A stretch of 61,066 nucleotides of DNA from Thermoleophilia bacterium (GTDB lineage Bacteria > Actinomycetota > Thermoleophilia > BMS3ABIN01): the NCBI GenBank assembly GCA_014859345.1, contig JACUUL010000006.1, positions 1-61,066 of the forward strand, written 5' to 3'. This document shows, in pieces, positions 8,141 to 16,557 of the stretch. Under the pieces are notes generated by a model. The model saw only the letters and a list, made by a program, of their open reading frames with translations, was not told where the DNA came from and made no database searches. The first letter of the stretch is position 1; each line of letters begins with the position of its first letter. Position numbers and translations under genes: made by a program.

Positions 8141-9586
8141 TCAGCAAAACTCTTCAACGGCGCCGCCAGGCACCCACAGCTCCAGGTCGGGCCGGCTTCT
8201 GTTGCGGTAGTCCAACCGGTAGTTCTCCCTAACGTCGCCGATCAGAATTTCCTTCGTGAGCAGGTCTCCGGCGAACAGCACCGCGCCTGGTTCAGCCTGG
8301 ATAACTTCCTGTTTCAGGCTATTAAACATATCGATTGCTTCCCGGTCTCCCCTTTTGTATTTCTCTTCCCAGAAGATGCGGTCATAAAAGTCGAGGGTCA
8401 CCGGCCTGGCGGCCTCGAGGGCGAAACAGCCCGGAACCAGCACCGGCTGGGACTCTTCGCTGTGGCTTATGATCCGGGCCGCAACCACGTCGACGTCGTT
8501 TGAATTGCTCAGGGAAAGGAAATCCCGGTCCCGGTCGACCAGCGCCGGAACCGCGAGTACCACCCATATGGCAACCGCCGTGATTGCCGGCAGACTTCCC
8601 CTCTCCGCCAGGCCGATGATGCCCCAGGCTGCGAGGATCGCCAGCGCCGGCTCAGCCAACAGGAACAGGTTGGTATCATGGCCCTCCGCCGGCAGCGTCC
8701 CCAGAAGCACCAGCCCGGATACCAGCCAGCCAGCCAGCAGGAAAAGCCTGCCTCTCAGGCCCGGACTTAATTGCTGGCGCTTTCTGATGGCCCGCACAGC
8801 GAACCAGGCCCCCACCGCCCCCGGAAAAATCAGCGGCCAATCAATGGACCAGATGCGCCTCAGACCCTCCCCGAGATTGCTGAAGCTGTAACCCTTGCTG
8901 ACCTGCGAGACAAGTATATTGTCCAAATAGGCGCCGCCGGTCAGCAGATGCATCAGCAGCGCTGCTCCGATTGAACCCCCCAGGGCAACTGCCAGGTAAA
9001 CCCAGGCCTGTTTTCTGCGGAAGAAGATCACATAAAGGACGCATACGGCCAGTACCGGCAGCCAGGTAAGCTTTGTTAGCGTGGCCAGCACGCTTAAAAC
9101 ACCGGCCCCTATCAGAGACCTGCGGGTCCTGCCGAAAAGCTGCAGGAAAATCAGCGCGGTAAGAAGGGATACCAGGGGGTCGTTCGTGAACAGTTTGGAA
9201 AAAAAGAGTCCCAGCGGGGCGAAAAGCGTCAGCACTCCCGCGAGCATGGCGATGCCGCTGTTGGCAGTGACCTTGTACGCCAGCCGCCAGACGGTGACGC
9301 CGAGGGCCGCCAGCACGCCGATGCTGAAGACTCGGAAAGGCAGGGTGCCATCATCCATCATGGACAGCGGCGCTCCGATCACGTATATCAGCGGGGGGTG
9401 CGCCGCCAGGAAATCCCGGTAGGGGACCAAGCCGCGGCTGACGGCGTCCGCAGAGATCAGGTAGGCGCTGTCGGCATCGTCCAGGCAGCTGCGATCGACG
9501 CTTGCCAGCGCCACCAACAGAAAGAACAGGAGAAAGAGCAGAAAAGCCAGGCGGTCCAGAAAAGCCGGCCGTATGAAATTAACCAT
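8141..9586 (-). CDS. GT-C membrane glycosyltransferase (dolichyl-P-mannose mannosyltransferase-like)
   Basis: A 481-aa integral membrane protein with about ten hydrophobic segments. After the first membrane helix comes DDADSAYLISADAVSRG, the acidic first external loop typical of GT-C enzymes (GT39/GT83, ArnT-like). AHPPLIYVIG follows, also usual there. These enzymes transfer sugars from a polyprenyl-phosphate donor on the outer membrane face; the acceptor is unknown. A polyprenyl-phosphate-sugar synthase (42602-43315) elsewhere in the window could supply donor. It starts at 9586 and overlaps the upstream GNAT-like gene by 8 bases, so the two are co-translated. Confidence 0.8.
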   Translation of the reverse strand: MVNFIRPAFLDRLAFLLFLLFFLLVALASVDRSCLDDADSAYLISADAVSRGLVPYRDFLAAHPPLIYVIGAPLSMMDDGTLPFRVFSIGVLAALGVTVWRLAYKVTANSGIAMLAGVLTLFAPLGLFFSKLFTNDPLVSLLTALIFLQLFGRTRRSLIGAGVLSVLATLTKLTWLPVLAVCVLYVIFFRRKQAWVYLAVALGGSIGAALLMHLLTGGAYLDNILVSQVSKGYSFSNLGEGLRRIWSIDWPLIFPGAVGAWFAVRAIRKRQQLSPGLRGRLFLLAGWLVSGLVLLGTLPAEGHDTNLFLLAEPALAILAAWGIIGLAERGSLPAITAVAIWVVLAVPALVDRDRDFLSLSNSNDVDVVAARIISHSEESQPVLVPGCFALEAARPVTLDFYDRIFWEEKYKRGDREAIDMFNSLKQEVIQAEPGAVLFAGDLLTKEILIGDVRENYRLDYRNRSRPDLELWVPGGAVEEFC

Positions 9587-10232
9587 TCCGGGGGACTTCC
9601 ACAGACGGCCAGGCCTTCAGCACACCGGCAGTCGCGACAGGAACCGGAGGCGCCGGCCGGCGTTTTATCCGCTCCAGCAAACCCCGGCGGGGAACGCGGC
9701 AGGGACCGGCCGTCTCCGTGCCGCGAATTTCAAGTCTCATCAATTTCAGACCTTTGTGGCTGCGAACGGGATAGAACCCGCAATCCCTAAGAAAATCCGG
9801 TGAGAAAAAGCAGCAGGATTCCACGTTTTTGCCGGCTTCCGCGCAAAAGGCCTCAACAAAATCGACCCGGCGTTGCTTCAATTCTGTCAGCACCGCCGTA
9901 ATCAGGCTTCGCTCGACAGTTCTCAGGCTTCCTTCGGCGGCGCACCCGCAAGAAATGAGAACCGCGTTGTCCGAGACCGGCCCCGCGGGAAGCCGGCGGG
10001 ATCTGGCGAAAAGACCAGCCGGGCCGTACTGGATCATTCCCAGCACCTGATCATCCGCCAGAGCGAGCTTCCCCCATGTACCAAAAATCTCACAAGCGGT
10101 ATTTCTCCAGGCATTGGCCTCATGCTCTCCCGGCCAGCCGTCATCATATCCTTGCCACCAGCCGCATCCGCGGCAATGGCCGGGAATCAAATATTCCGAA
10201 TATCTATCCAGATTCTGGAGCTGGAAATTCAC
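9579..10232 (-). CDS. GNAT-like acetyltransferase, hypothetical
   Basis: A 217-aa soluble protein. The middle (VLGMIQYGPAGLFAR, then a strand and RTVERSLITAVLTEL) and the end (FFSPDFLRDCGFYPVRSH) follow the order of a GNAT fold: beta-bulge strand, CoA-binding helix, then FxxxGF. It is cysteine-rich (HCRGCGWW near the N-terminus and CC at about 145). The R/QxxGxG pyrophosphate loop is poorly conserved, so activity is uncertain. The GTG start at 10232 lacks a strong ribosome site. It is coupled to the downstream membrane glycosyltransferase. Confidence 0.6.
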   Translation of the reverse strand: MNFQLQNLDRYSEYLIPGHCRGCGWWQGYDDGWPGEHEANAWRNTACEIFGTWGKLALADDQVLGMIQYGPAGLFARSRRLPAGPVSDNAVLISCGCAAEGSLRTVERSLITAVLTELKQRRVDFVEAFCAEAGKNVESCCFFSPDFLRDCGFYPVRSHKGLKLMRLEIRGTETAGPCRVPRRGLLERIKRRPAPPVPVATAGVLKAWPSVEVPRNG

Positions 10233-10394
10233 GATCCCGTTCCCGGATATCCGAGGTTCGGGGCGCGGGGGCCCGCTTTCAACGCCGGGTTTGTTGCCTT
10301 AATTGCGCTTACCCATAACACGAATTATTATAACCCAAAAATAGACAGCCGGCTGGCTATGGCAAGACGCGAGAGCCGTGAATTTAACCAGGAA

Positions 10395-11336
10395 TCATCC
10401 TGTCAAATCAGCCTCCCGGGCCCTGGCCAGCTCCAGCAAGGTAATCTCGGGACGGCTCAGCAACCGGAAAGGAAGCAGAGTGGTGCCGACACCCGGCGAT
10501 ACGTGCATGATCAGGCCCGGAAAGCGGTAAAGACCATCGCCGAATGTGGAGCCCGAGGTCGAGAGCAGAATTTTCCCCCTGGTGGGATGGGGTATGCAAA
10601 TCTGTCCGCCATGAGTGTGGCCGGCCAGCACCAGCTGGTAGTCGCCATTCGGGATTACTCGGACGATGTCAGGGCTGTGAGAAAGCAATATCCTCAGAGA
10701 AGCCGATATGTCAAGCTGCTCGCTGACAGCGGGCAGGTCGGCATAACCATATTGATAATCATCGACGCCGCAGATCTGGATCTTTTCATCGCGAGCGTCC
10801 AGGGTAGCGCATTCGTTCTCCAGCAGGCGGATATCAGCACGAGACAGCAACCGCCGGTTGGCGCTGGCTGTCTCGTGCGGCGGGACCTCGGCGATCTCGT
10901 ATTTTCCCGGGCCTCCGTTTGTTCCTGACAGACGCCGGATGAGATCCTGCAAAAAAGTCTTCCGCAACCCATGGTCGTGATTTCCCAAAACCGCGAACTT
11001 TCCCAGAGGCGCCTCGATTCCATGAAGCATGGCCACCCACGGAGCCAGGGTCTTCCTCTTGTCGGTCATGTCTCCGGTAAAGAGGACCATGTCCGGCCGC
11101 ATTTCCTGAGCCGCCCGGGCGAATTTGACGATGGCGCGGCCAGCCGGCCCCGGAGCCCCCGCATGCAGATCGCTCACATGAAGCACCCGGAGGCCTTCCA
11201 GCCGTTCCGGAAGCCCGGGTACGGGCAGCCTGCGCCGCCTGGCCCGCAGCCACTGGGCTTCAAAGAGCATATAGCCGGCCCCTCCGAGGCCGGCTACAAC
11301 CGCTGCGATAGTCGCCTTTTTTCCGTATCCTGTCAT
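10395..11336 (-). CDS. calcineurin-like metallophosphoesterase (YkuE/YaeI type)
   Basis: A 313-aa protein with an N-terminal membrane segment (about 8-27) and a complete dinuclear-metal phosphoesterase core: HVSDLHAG (about 53), FTGDMTD (about 86), GNHDHG (about 118), LLSHSPD (about 218) and AGHTHGGQ (about 238-245). This is the YkuE/YaeI arrangement, enzymes attached to or facing the membrane; some cleave UDP-diacylglucosamine-like substrates, others are uncharacterised. It starts within the stop of the upstream YtxH gene (ATGA overlap), so the two are coupled. Confidence 0.88.
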   Translation of the reverse strand: MTGYGKKATIAAVVAGLGGAGYMLFEAQWLRARRRRLPVPGLPERLEGLRVLHVSDLHAGAPGPAGRAIVKFARAAQEMRPDMVLFTGDMTDKRKTLAPWVAMLHGIEAPLGKFAVLGNHDHGLRKTFLQDLIRRLSGTNGGPGKYEIAEVPPHETASANRRLLSRADIRLLENECATLDARDEKIQICGVDDYQYGYADLPAVSEQLDISASLRILLSHSPDIVRVIPNGDYQLVLAGHTHGGQICIPHPTRGKILLSTSGSTFGDGLYRFPGLIMHVSPGVGTTLLPFRLLSRPEITLLELARAREADLTG

Positions 11337-11605
11337 TTACTGCTCTGCTGACCCTCCTGCTCGGCTTCGATCTCGGACTTGAGGCGGGCGCGGGTTTCCT
11401 CGATTCTGGTTTTCAGGTCACCGGCTGCTTCCGTCTCCATGGACGGTCCGGGCCCGGCGCCGGGCTCGGCGAGGATATCAAGCTGGCTGCCTCCAAAGAG
11501 CTCTTTCCTGATCTCCTTGCCAGACTTGGGAGCCAGCAGGACCCCCGCCGCCGCTCCCAGGCCGATCCCCATCATGAATGTTGCACACCTTCTGCAGAAA
11601 GCCAT
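11333..11605 (-). CDS. small YtxH-domain membrane protein
   Basis: A 90-aa protein with one glycine-rich membrane helix (about 10-28, GIGLGAAAGVLLAPKSGKE), the hallmark of YtxH general-stress proteins. A charged helical tail carries the motif RIEETRARLK. The start at 11605 was chosen for its AGGAGG site; the frame runs further upstream but without a ribosome site. The tail motif recurs in the larger YtxH protein at 19897-20976, see findings. It is coupled to the metallophosphoesterase. Confidence 0.8.
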   Translation of the reverse strand: MAFCRRCATFMMGIGLGAAAGVLLAPKSGKEIRKELFGGSQLDILAEPGAGPGPSMETEAAGDLKTRIEETRARLKSEIEAEQEGQQSSK

Positions 11606-11713
11606 CCCTACCTCCTGTGATAAAAGGATTGACAGCGACGACGGGCAGATCGTTTTCTCCGCCTCTGAATCAATTCTATTGGCTTGACATTGACTCCGCA
11701 AGGAAGCACGTGT

Positions 11714-11742
11714 TTGCCACTGCTCTGCCACGGCAATAAAAT
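11714..11742 (+). promoter_or_regulatory. promoter for the DUF542 gene
   Basis: TTGCCA (11714-11719) and TAAAAT (11737-11742) are separated by 17 bases. They lie 43 bases before the DUF542 start, in the divergent gap with the YtxH gene. Motif evidence only. Confidence 0.5.
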
Positions 11743-11785
11743 GATTATGCCCATCATGACCTTTCCATGAAGGAGAAGCGTTCAA

Positions 11786-11992
11786 ATGGCTGAAAAGAAG
11801 ATAAGCGGCGATATGGTAATCAATGACGTAATTAAACGCTACCCCTGGACACTCCCCGTGTTTCACCGCCTTGACGTGGACTCATGCTGCGGCGGGGCCA
11901 GGACGGTCGCAACCATGGCGCGGGAACACGGACTCGATCTGGACGAGGTTATCGCCGAGCTGGAATCCGCGGCCGCCCAGTCCCAGTCATGA
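11786..11992 (+). CDS. DUF542/ScdA N-terminal-domain protein
   Basis: A 68-aa stand-alone version of the domain found at the N-terminus of ScdA/YtfE/RIC di-iron proteins, which repair iron-sulfur clusters damaged by NO or peroxide. The signature is visible: V-x-RYPWTLPVFHRLDVDSCCGG, with the paired cysteines at about 33-34. The haemerythrin-like di-iron domain is absent. Such single-domain forms may act as a redox or metal-binding partner. An AAGGAG site precedes the ATG. It lies 73 bases before lemA on the same strand. Confidence 0.85.
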   Translation: MAEKKISGDMVINDVIKRYPWTLPVFHRLDVDSCCGGARTVATMAREHGLDLDEVIAELESAAAQSQS

Positions 11993-12065
11993 TAAGGCCG
12001 ATTAATGCCGGACCTCGGCAAAAGCCATCGATAACAGCCTTCCACGCCCAGGCGAAAGGAGAGCA

Positions 12066-12620
12066 ATGACTGCCTTGATCGTGATTATCGCCATTGTGAT
12101 ACTGCTGGCCGGAGGCATCATGGTCATATACAACAGCCTTATCCGGTTGAGGAACCGGGTTGATAACGCGTGGAAACAGATCGATGTGCAGTTAAAACGC
12201 CGGTATGACCTGATACCCAATCTCGTTGAAGTTGTCAAGGATTACATGTCATACGAGAAGGAAGTGCTCGAGAATGTTACCCGGGCCCGGGCCCAGGCCA
12301 TGCAGGCCCAGGGACCGGCGGAATCCGGCCGGGCGGAGAACATGCTGACTGGCGCCCTGAAATCACTATTTGCGGTAGCCGAAAATTATCCTGAGCTGAA
12401 GGCCAACCAGAATGTCTCCCAGCTTCAGGAGGAACTAACCTCGACCGAGAACCGGATCGCTTTCGCCCGCCAGCTCTACAACGATGTGGTGATGGCCTAC
12501 AACAACAGAACCCAGGTCATGCCCTCCAATATCGTGGCCAGCATCTTCGGCTTCAAGGCAAGGGAATATTTTGCGGTCCCCGAGGAGGAGAAAGAAACGG
12601 TCCGGGTGAAACTGCGTTAA
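12066..12620 (+). CDS. lemA: LemA family protein
   Basis: A 184-aa protein with an N-terminal membrane helix (about 3-22) and the LemA signature: [23 protein letters not shown] split by the [15 protein letters not shown] element. A long antiparallel helical bundle follows, with FNDVVMAYN-type and [12 protein letters not shown] elements near the end. The length matches the family. LemA proteins are membrane-attached with an external helical domain and unknown biochemical role. The gene precedes htpX, a recurrent pairing. Confidence 0.93.
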   Translation: MTALIVIIAIVILLAGGIMVIYNSLIRLRNRVDNAWKQIDVQLKRRYDLIPNLVEVVKDYMSYEKEVLENVTRARAQAMQAQGPAESGRAENMLTGALKSLFAVAENYPELKANQNVSQLQEELTSTENRIAFARQLYNDVVMAYNNRTQVMPSNIVASIFGFKAREYFAVPEEEKETVRVKLR

Positions 12621-12753
12621 AGAGGAGTCAGTTTCCCGGTTCTGTTTTCTGGTTCGTGTTCGGGGCCTTTTGATCTGATCATCGGCGCTGTTTCATGTCC
12701 GGGATTCCATAACCCGCGGAAGGAAGCGCCACCAACCGGGATCAGAGTCTTTC

Positions 12754-13662
12754 ATGTACGAGCAGATCGCAAAAAACAAGCGCCTGTCCTATCTGCTGAT
12801 CGTCGTGGTCGCGGCCCTGCTGGTGATTCTTGGCTACGTTATCGGCATGGCCACCGGCGTCAGCTGGTTTGGCCTGTTTTTCGCCCTGGCTATAGCCGTA
12901 ATCCTGGGCCTCACAAGTTATTTCAAGGGTGACAAGATCGTGCTTGCCGCCAGCCGGGCCCGGCTGGTCACCTATGACGAGGACCCCCGCCTCCACAACG
13001 TGGTGGAAGAGATGGCCATCGCCTCCGGAAACCCGATGCCCCGGGTTTACGTGATCAATGACTCGGCCCCCAATGCCTTTGCCACCGGCAGGAAGCCCGA
13101 GCTTTCCTCGATAGCCGTCACCACCGGGCTGCTGGAGAAGCTCAACCGGGACGAACTTCAGGGGGTCATCGCCCACGAGATGTCACACGTGCGAAACTAC
13201 GACATCCTGTTCGCAACCCTGGTGGGTATCCTGGTGGGCGCCATCGCCCTGATGGCAGATTTCTTCCTGCGCTGGGGGATCTGGGGCGGCGGCAGGCGCC
13301 GGGGCGGAAGCCACGGCGGCCAGGCGGCCATCATCTTTATGATCATCGGGCTGATAATGGCGATACTGGCTCCCATCGCGGCGCGCCTGGTGCAGCTGTC
13401 CATCTCCCGCAAGCGTGAATACCTCGCGGATGCTTCGGCGGTTGAGCTTACCCGCAATCCGGCCGGACTGGCAAACGCCCTGAGAAAGATATCCAAAGAT
13501 CAGGAAGTACTGGAAGCTGCCAACCGGGCCACGGCTCACCTTTATATCGCCCAGCCCATCAAAAAATTCGAGAAAAGGCATCGGGGGATGTTCGAGACTC
13601 ACCCGCCTATCGAGCGACGAATCGCCATTCTGGAGGCGATGGCCGGCGGCCGCCCGGCATAA
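12754..13662 (+). CDS. htpX: HtpX family membrane zinc metalloprotease
   Basis: A 302-aa membrane protease of family M48 that degrades damaged membrane proteins. Two N-terminal helices (about 14-33 and 37-55) and two central helices (about 150-170 and 190-210) flank the active site. The zinc motif HEMSH is at about 143-147, and the third ligand Glu lies in REYLADASA (about 222). The C-terminal ETHPPIERRIAIL is typical. Family members run 280-300 aa. The 133-base gap after lemA shows no strong terminator, so co-transcription is plausible. Confidence 0.94.
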   Translation: MYEQIAKNKRLSYLLIVVVAALLVILGYVIGMATGVSWFGLFFALAIAVILGLTSYFKGDKIVLAASRARLVTYDEDPRLHNVVEEMAIASGNPMPRVYVINDSAPNAFATGRKPELSSIAVTTGLLEKLNRDELQGVIAHEMSHVRNYDILFATLVGILVGAIALMADFFLRWGIWGGGRRRGGSHGGQAAIIFMIIGLIMAILAPIAARLVQLSISRKREYLADASAVELTRNPAGLANALRKISKDQEVLEAANRATAHLYIAQPIKKFEKRHRGMFETHPPIERRIAILEAMAGGRPA

Positions 13663-13759
13663 CCATCAAGCGCCTTAACCGCTTCTCCGATGAAAGCTCT
13701 TTCGACGCGGCTTTTTCATACAAGGGGTACGGAAACACTGGCAGTCCGGCGCCCGGCCG

Positions 13760-14608
13760 TCATCTTTTGCGCAGGTAGACCATATAGTAGACCAGCGCCA
13801 CCATGACTCCCCCTCCGAAAATGTTGCCGAGAGTAACCGGAATGAGATTCTGGATCACGCCGGCAATGTCCAGATTTTCCAGATTCGGGATGTCTGCAGA
13901 TACCCGGCTCTTGAGGATCAAACCGGAGCTCAGGAAATACATATTGGCCACAGAATGCTCAAACCCGGCCGCGACAAAGGCGGAGATGGGAAAGATAATG
14001 GCGCCGATCTTGTCGATAACGCTCCTGCCCGCGTAACACAGCCACACAGCCAGGCAGACCAGTATGTTGCAGAGGACTCCCTTGAAAAAGAGTTCGCCGA
14101 AGGGTAGTGAAGCTTTCGTGGCCGCGATCGAAACTCCGGTGACGCCCACGGCTCCATCAGCCATCTCCCACTGGCGCGAAAGAAAAAGCAGCAGGGCCAG
14201 CCCGGCGGCGCCGATGAAGTTGCCGGCATAGACGATGGACCAGTTTCTCAGGAGCGCGCCCGTTGATATTTTACGGCTCACCCAGGCCATGACGATAAGG
14301 TTGCTGCCGGTAAACAGCTCGGCGCCGGCAACAATTACCAGTATCAGGCCCAGTGAGAAGACGACGCCTCCGAGCACGCGGCCGACGGCCAAATCAAGCG
14401 CGGGGTCACTTGCCACCTGAATGTAAAAAATGCTGCCCAGGCCGATAAAGCCGCCGGCAAGCACGGCCAGTGAAATCAGCTGCACCAGCGGCAGATGCGC
14501 CTTGGTGGTTCCCGTCTCCTCCACACGGGCTGATATTTCCTGGGGGGAGTAGGCATCAATCCCGAATTTTTGCGTCGATTTGGTTCCTTGGCCGGGAATT
14601 CGATTCAT
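13760..14608 (-). CDS. formate/nitrite transporter (FNT) family channel
   Basis: A 282-aa membrane protein with six helices forming the FNT pore, conducting formate, nitrite, hydrosulfide or similar monovalent anions. Landmarks are LAGGFIGLGSIF, GAELFTGSN (the re-entrant-loop region), YAGNFIGA and GFEHSVANMYF. The start is uncertain: ATG at 14608 gives the usual N-terminus, while ATG at 14626 and TTG at 14668 are in frame. None has a strong ribosome site. In an anaerobe with CO-dehydrogenase accessory genes, formate export or uptake is plausible but not proved. Confidence 0.88.
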   Translation of the reverse strand: MNRIPGQGTKSTQKFGIDAYSPQEISARVEETGTTKAHLPLVQLISLAVLAGGFIGLGSIFYIQVASDPALDLAVGRVLGGVVFSLGLILVIVAGAELFTGSNLIVMAWVSRKISTGALLRNWSIVYAGNFIGAAGLALLLFLSRQWEMADGAVGVTGVSIAATKASLPFGELFFKGVLCNILVCLAVWLCYAGRSVIDKIGAIIFPISAFVAAGFEHSVANMYFLSSGLILKSRVSADIPNLENLDIAGVIQNLIPVTLGNIFGGGVMVALVYYMVYLRKR

Positions 14609-14661
14609 TATGCATATCGTTTCCATGCACCCGCATATACTCCTGCCCTGAAATGCATGTT

Positions 14662-14695
14662 TTGACAACCCAGGGCCGCCTTTGTATGATTACAA
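14662..14695 (+). promoter_or_regulatory. strong promoter for radC overlapped by an inverted repeat
   Basis: A consensus TTGACA (14662-14667) and TATGAT (14685-14690) are exactly 17 bases apart, reading toward radC. A perfect inverted repeat TTGTA-TGAT-TACAA (14682-14695) covers the -10, a position where a repressor would block initiation. The site also lies upstream of the divergent FNT gene. Confidence 0.65.
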
Positions 14696-14739
14696 CCCCC
14701 TCACTCAGTTCTCCACGTCACTCCATGACTTAATGCTGA

Positions 14740-15411
14740 TTGACGTACGGAGCCATTAAAAACGATCCCGGCTTCCCGGAAGTCCGCGAAGCCGCGGCGG
14801 CGCCGGCCAAGGTGCTGTTTGATCACGAGCTTGTCGGGCTGGTGCTGGGGCGCGACCCGTCGGCACCGGGAGCCGAGAGGCTGTGCGAGAAGATATTTGA
14901 GCTCTTCGCCGGACGGGCGCTGTCGCCGGTGACCCCCGAAGAGATAACTTCAGGGTGCGGCTTGCCTGAAACAGAAGCCGCCCGCCTCTCGGCGGCCATC
15001 GAACTGGCGCGGAGGTTGCTCTGGCCGGAAGAGGGCATGGGCCCCATCCGTTCGCCTCGCGATGCCTGCCGGGCGGCGGCCCGGATCCGTTGCGCAGATC
15101 GCGAACATTTCATCGTTCTTTACCTGAACGCGCGGAATGTGGTGATCAGCGAGGAAACCATCTCGGTTGGCAGCCTCAACGCAAATATAGTCCATCCGAG
15201 GGAAGTGTTCCGGCCGGCCATAACCGGAGGCGCGGCTGCCGTCATTCTGGTTCACAATCATCCCTCCGGTGACGTGGCTCCCAGCCGCGAGGATTTAAGC
15301 CTGACATCGAGACTTGCTGAGGCAGGCCGCCTGCTCGGAATCGAGGTGCTTGACCACCTGATCGTCGCCGGCCAGCGCTACCTCAGTTTCCGCAGCGAGT
15401 CTTACCTGTGA
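14740..15411 (+). CDS. radC: RadC family JAB-domain protein
   Basis: A 223-aa protein with an N-terminal helix-hairpin-helix region (about 60-95) and a C-terminal MPN/JAB metallo-domain. The metal motif is present as VHNHPSGDVAPSREDL (about 168-183). RadC proteins have no settled function; the DNA-repair label is historical. The start is TTG at 14740, with no better in-frame start nearby. It occupies the position upstream of rpmH that dnaA holds in many genomes. Confidence 0.9.
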   Translation: MTYGAIKNDPGFPEVREAAAAPAKVLFDHELVGLVLGRDPSAPGAERLCEKIFELFAGRALSPVTPEEITSGCGLPETEAARLSAAIELARRLLWPEEGMGPIRSPRDACRAAARIRCADREHFIVLYLNARNVVISEETISVGSLNANIVHPREVFRPAITGGAAAVILVHNHPSGDVAPSREDLSLTSRLAEAGRLLGIEVLDHLIVAGQRYLSFRSESYL

Positions 15412-15717
15412 GAGCGGCTCAAATGTGGGGAAAAAACTTTTATTTGTGGAAAAAGTTTTTTTGGGATAACCCGGGGCCTTTTACGGCAGATTGATCCCCT
15501 GGATTCGCGACTAAAATTTATGCAGGAAATGCTTGCCGCCTTTATGTCTAGTTTTGCAGGAGTTTTTCTAAAACAAGCCAATAGGTGGCCTTAACCATGA
15601 TGATATTAAATTCAAACATCCACATGCCGGAAAAGATGCTTTTTTAGGCGCGTTTTCTGAGTTATCCACACTATCCACATCTTTGTATAATGTTTCCTGG
15701 TGGCCGGGAAGTGCATA
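15412..15717 (+). other. AT-rich region with DnaA-box-like sites, possible replication origin
   Basis: No protein gene fits here, and the segment is far more AT-rich than its flanks. It holds one perfect DnaA box TTATCCACA (15662-15670), an abutting near-match CTATCCACA (15671-15679), TGTGGAAAA (15445-15453, a reverse-strand box with one mismatch), and weaker TGTGGGGAA (15424-15432) and ACATCCACA (15616-15624). The A/T stretch at 15430-15462 could unwind. Sitting beside rpmH-rnpA, this resembles oriC, but dnaA and dnaN are not adjacent. A DnaA-regulated promoter is the alternative. Confidence 0.45.
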
Positions 15718-15747
15718 TTGATTTTACTCGGAATCTGTCTGTATAAT
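15718..15747 (+). promoter_or_regulatory. promoter of the rpmH operon
   Basis: TTGATT (15718-15723) and a perfect TATAAT (15742-15747) are separated by 18 bases and lie 66 bases before rpmH. A second TATAAT at 15686-15691, directly after the DnaA boxes, lacks a convincing -35. Confidence 0.6.
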
Positions 15748-15813
15748 GTCTGGTCGGTTTAGCAAGAAAAGATTTCCCGCCTGTTAAGGCCGGGATGACG
15801 CAAGGAAACCGCT

Positions 15814-15948
15814 TTGAAACGAACATATCAGCCAAATACGAGAAAACGGAAGAAGACACACGGTTTCCGGGTCCGGTCGGCCAGCAAGGGCGGGATCCGC
15901 GTATTGAAACGGCGCCGGGCCAAGGGCAGGAAGAGGCTGTCGGCCTAG
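15814..15948 (+). CDS. rpmH: 50S ribosomal protein L34
   Basis: A 44-aa, very basic protein. The translation begins [19 protein letters not shown] and ends [12 protein letters not shown], which is unmistakably bL34 (usual length 44-46). It starts with TTG at 15814, seven bases after AAGGA. It opens the rpmH-rnpA-yidD-yidC-jag cluster. The entire gene lies inside an out-of-frame open extension of rnpA, see findings. Confidence 0.97.
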   Translation: MKRTYQPNTRKRKKTHGFRVRSASKGGIRVLKRRRAKGRKRLSA

Positions 15949-15965
15949 GTCGCATCTCGGCTTCT

Positions 15966-16331
15966 GTGGAGAAAAAACACCGTCTCAGCAGGTCGGCCGA
16001 TTTTCAGAAAGTGTACCGCAACGGCAAGTCCGTGGCGGGGCGTTATGCCGTACTTTATTATTTCGAGCGGGCCTCTGAAAACTGCGGCGGCCCCCGGTTG
16101 GGCGTCTCGGTATCCAGGAAAGTGGGCGGCGCAGTCGTTCGCAATCAGGTTAAACGGGTTCTGAAAGAAGTTTTCCGCGCCCGCAAAGACACCGTAGCCC
16201 CTAATTATGATTACGTGATTATCGCCCGTCCGGGATTGCCGGAATACATGGAGAAGAGCCGGTTCGACGAGGTCGTCGAGATGATAACCGGCCTCTTCCG
16301 GCGGGCAAACCTGATTCAGGAAGCAGACTAA
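15966..16331 (+). CDS. rnpA: ribonuclease P protein component
   Basis: A 121-aa basic protein subunit of RNase P, which matures tRNA 5' ends with the RNA subunit. The RNR-type signature is present at about 50-70 (VSRKVGGAVVRNQVKRVLKE), and the N-terminus (EKKHRLSRSADFQKVYRNG) matches the family start. The GTG at 15966 gives this usual N-terminus but has no clear ribosome site. The same frame stays open back to an ATG at 15795, in front of rpmH, giving a 178-aa alternative of the kind described in Thermus. Confidence 0.92.
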   Translation: MEKKHRLSRSADFQKVYRNGKSVAGRYAVLYYFERASENCGGPRLGVSVSRKVGGAVVRNQVKRVLKEVFRARKDTVAPNYDYVIIARPGLPEYMEKSRFDEVVEMITGLFRRANLIQEAD

Positions 16332-16332
16332 A

Positions 16333-16557
16333 TTGAAACAAATCCCGATTTTTCTTATTGGCCTCTACCGGAGGCTGGTATCTCCATCATTGCCGCGCCG
16401 GTGCAAATACCATCCCACCTGTTCGGAATACTCCATCCAGGCGCTAAGGGAATGGGGACTTTGCAGGGGCACGGCCTTGTCTGCCTGGAGGATCCTCAGA
16501 TGCAATCCGTTTTCGCACGGTGGTTTTGACCCGGTGAGGAAGAAACCGGCCTCATGA
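16333..16557 (+). CDS. yidD: membrane protein insertion efficiency factor YidD
   Basis: A 74-aa protein with the YidD/DUF37 signature: an N-terminal amphipathic stretch (PIFLIGLYRRLVSP), then RRCKYHPTCSEYS (about 22-34), and RCNPFSHGGFDPV near the end. The cysteines and length are normal. It starts with TTG one base after rnpA and overlaps yidC by 4 bases (ATGA). It aids YidC-dependent insertion at the inner membrane. Confidence 0.95.
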   Translation: MKQIPIFLIGLYRRLVSPSLPRRCKYHPTCSEYSIQALREWGLCRGTALSAWRILRCNPFSHGGFDPVRKKPAS

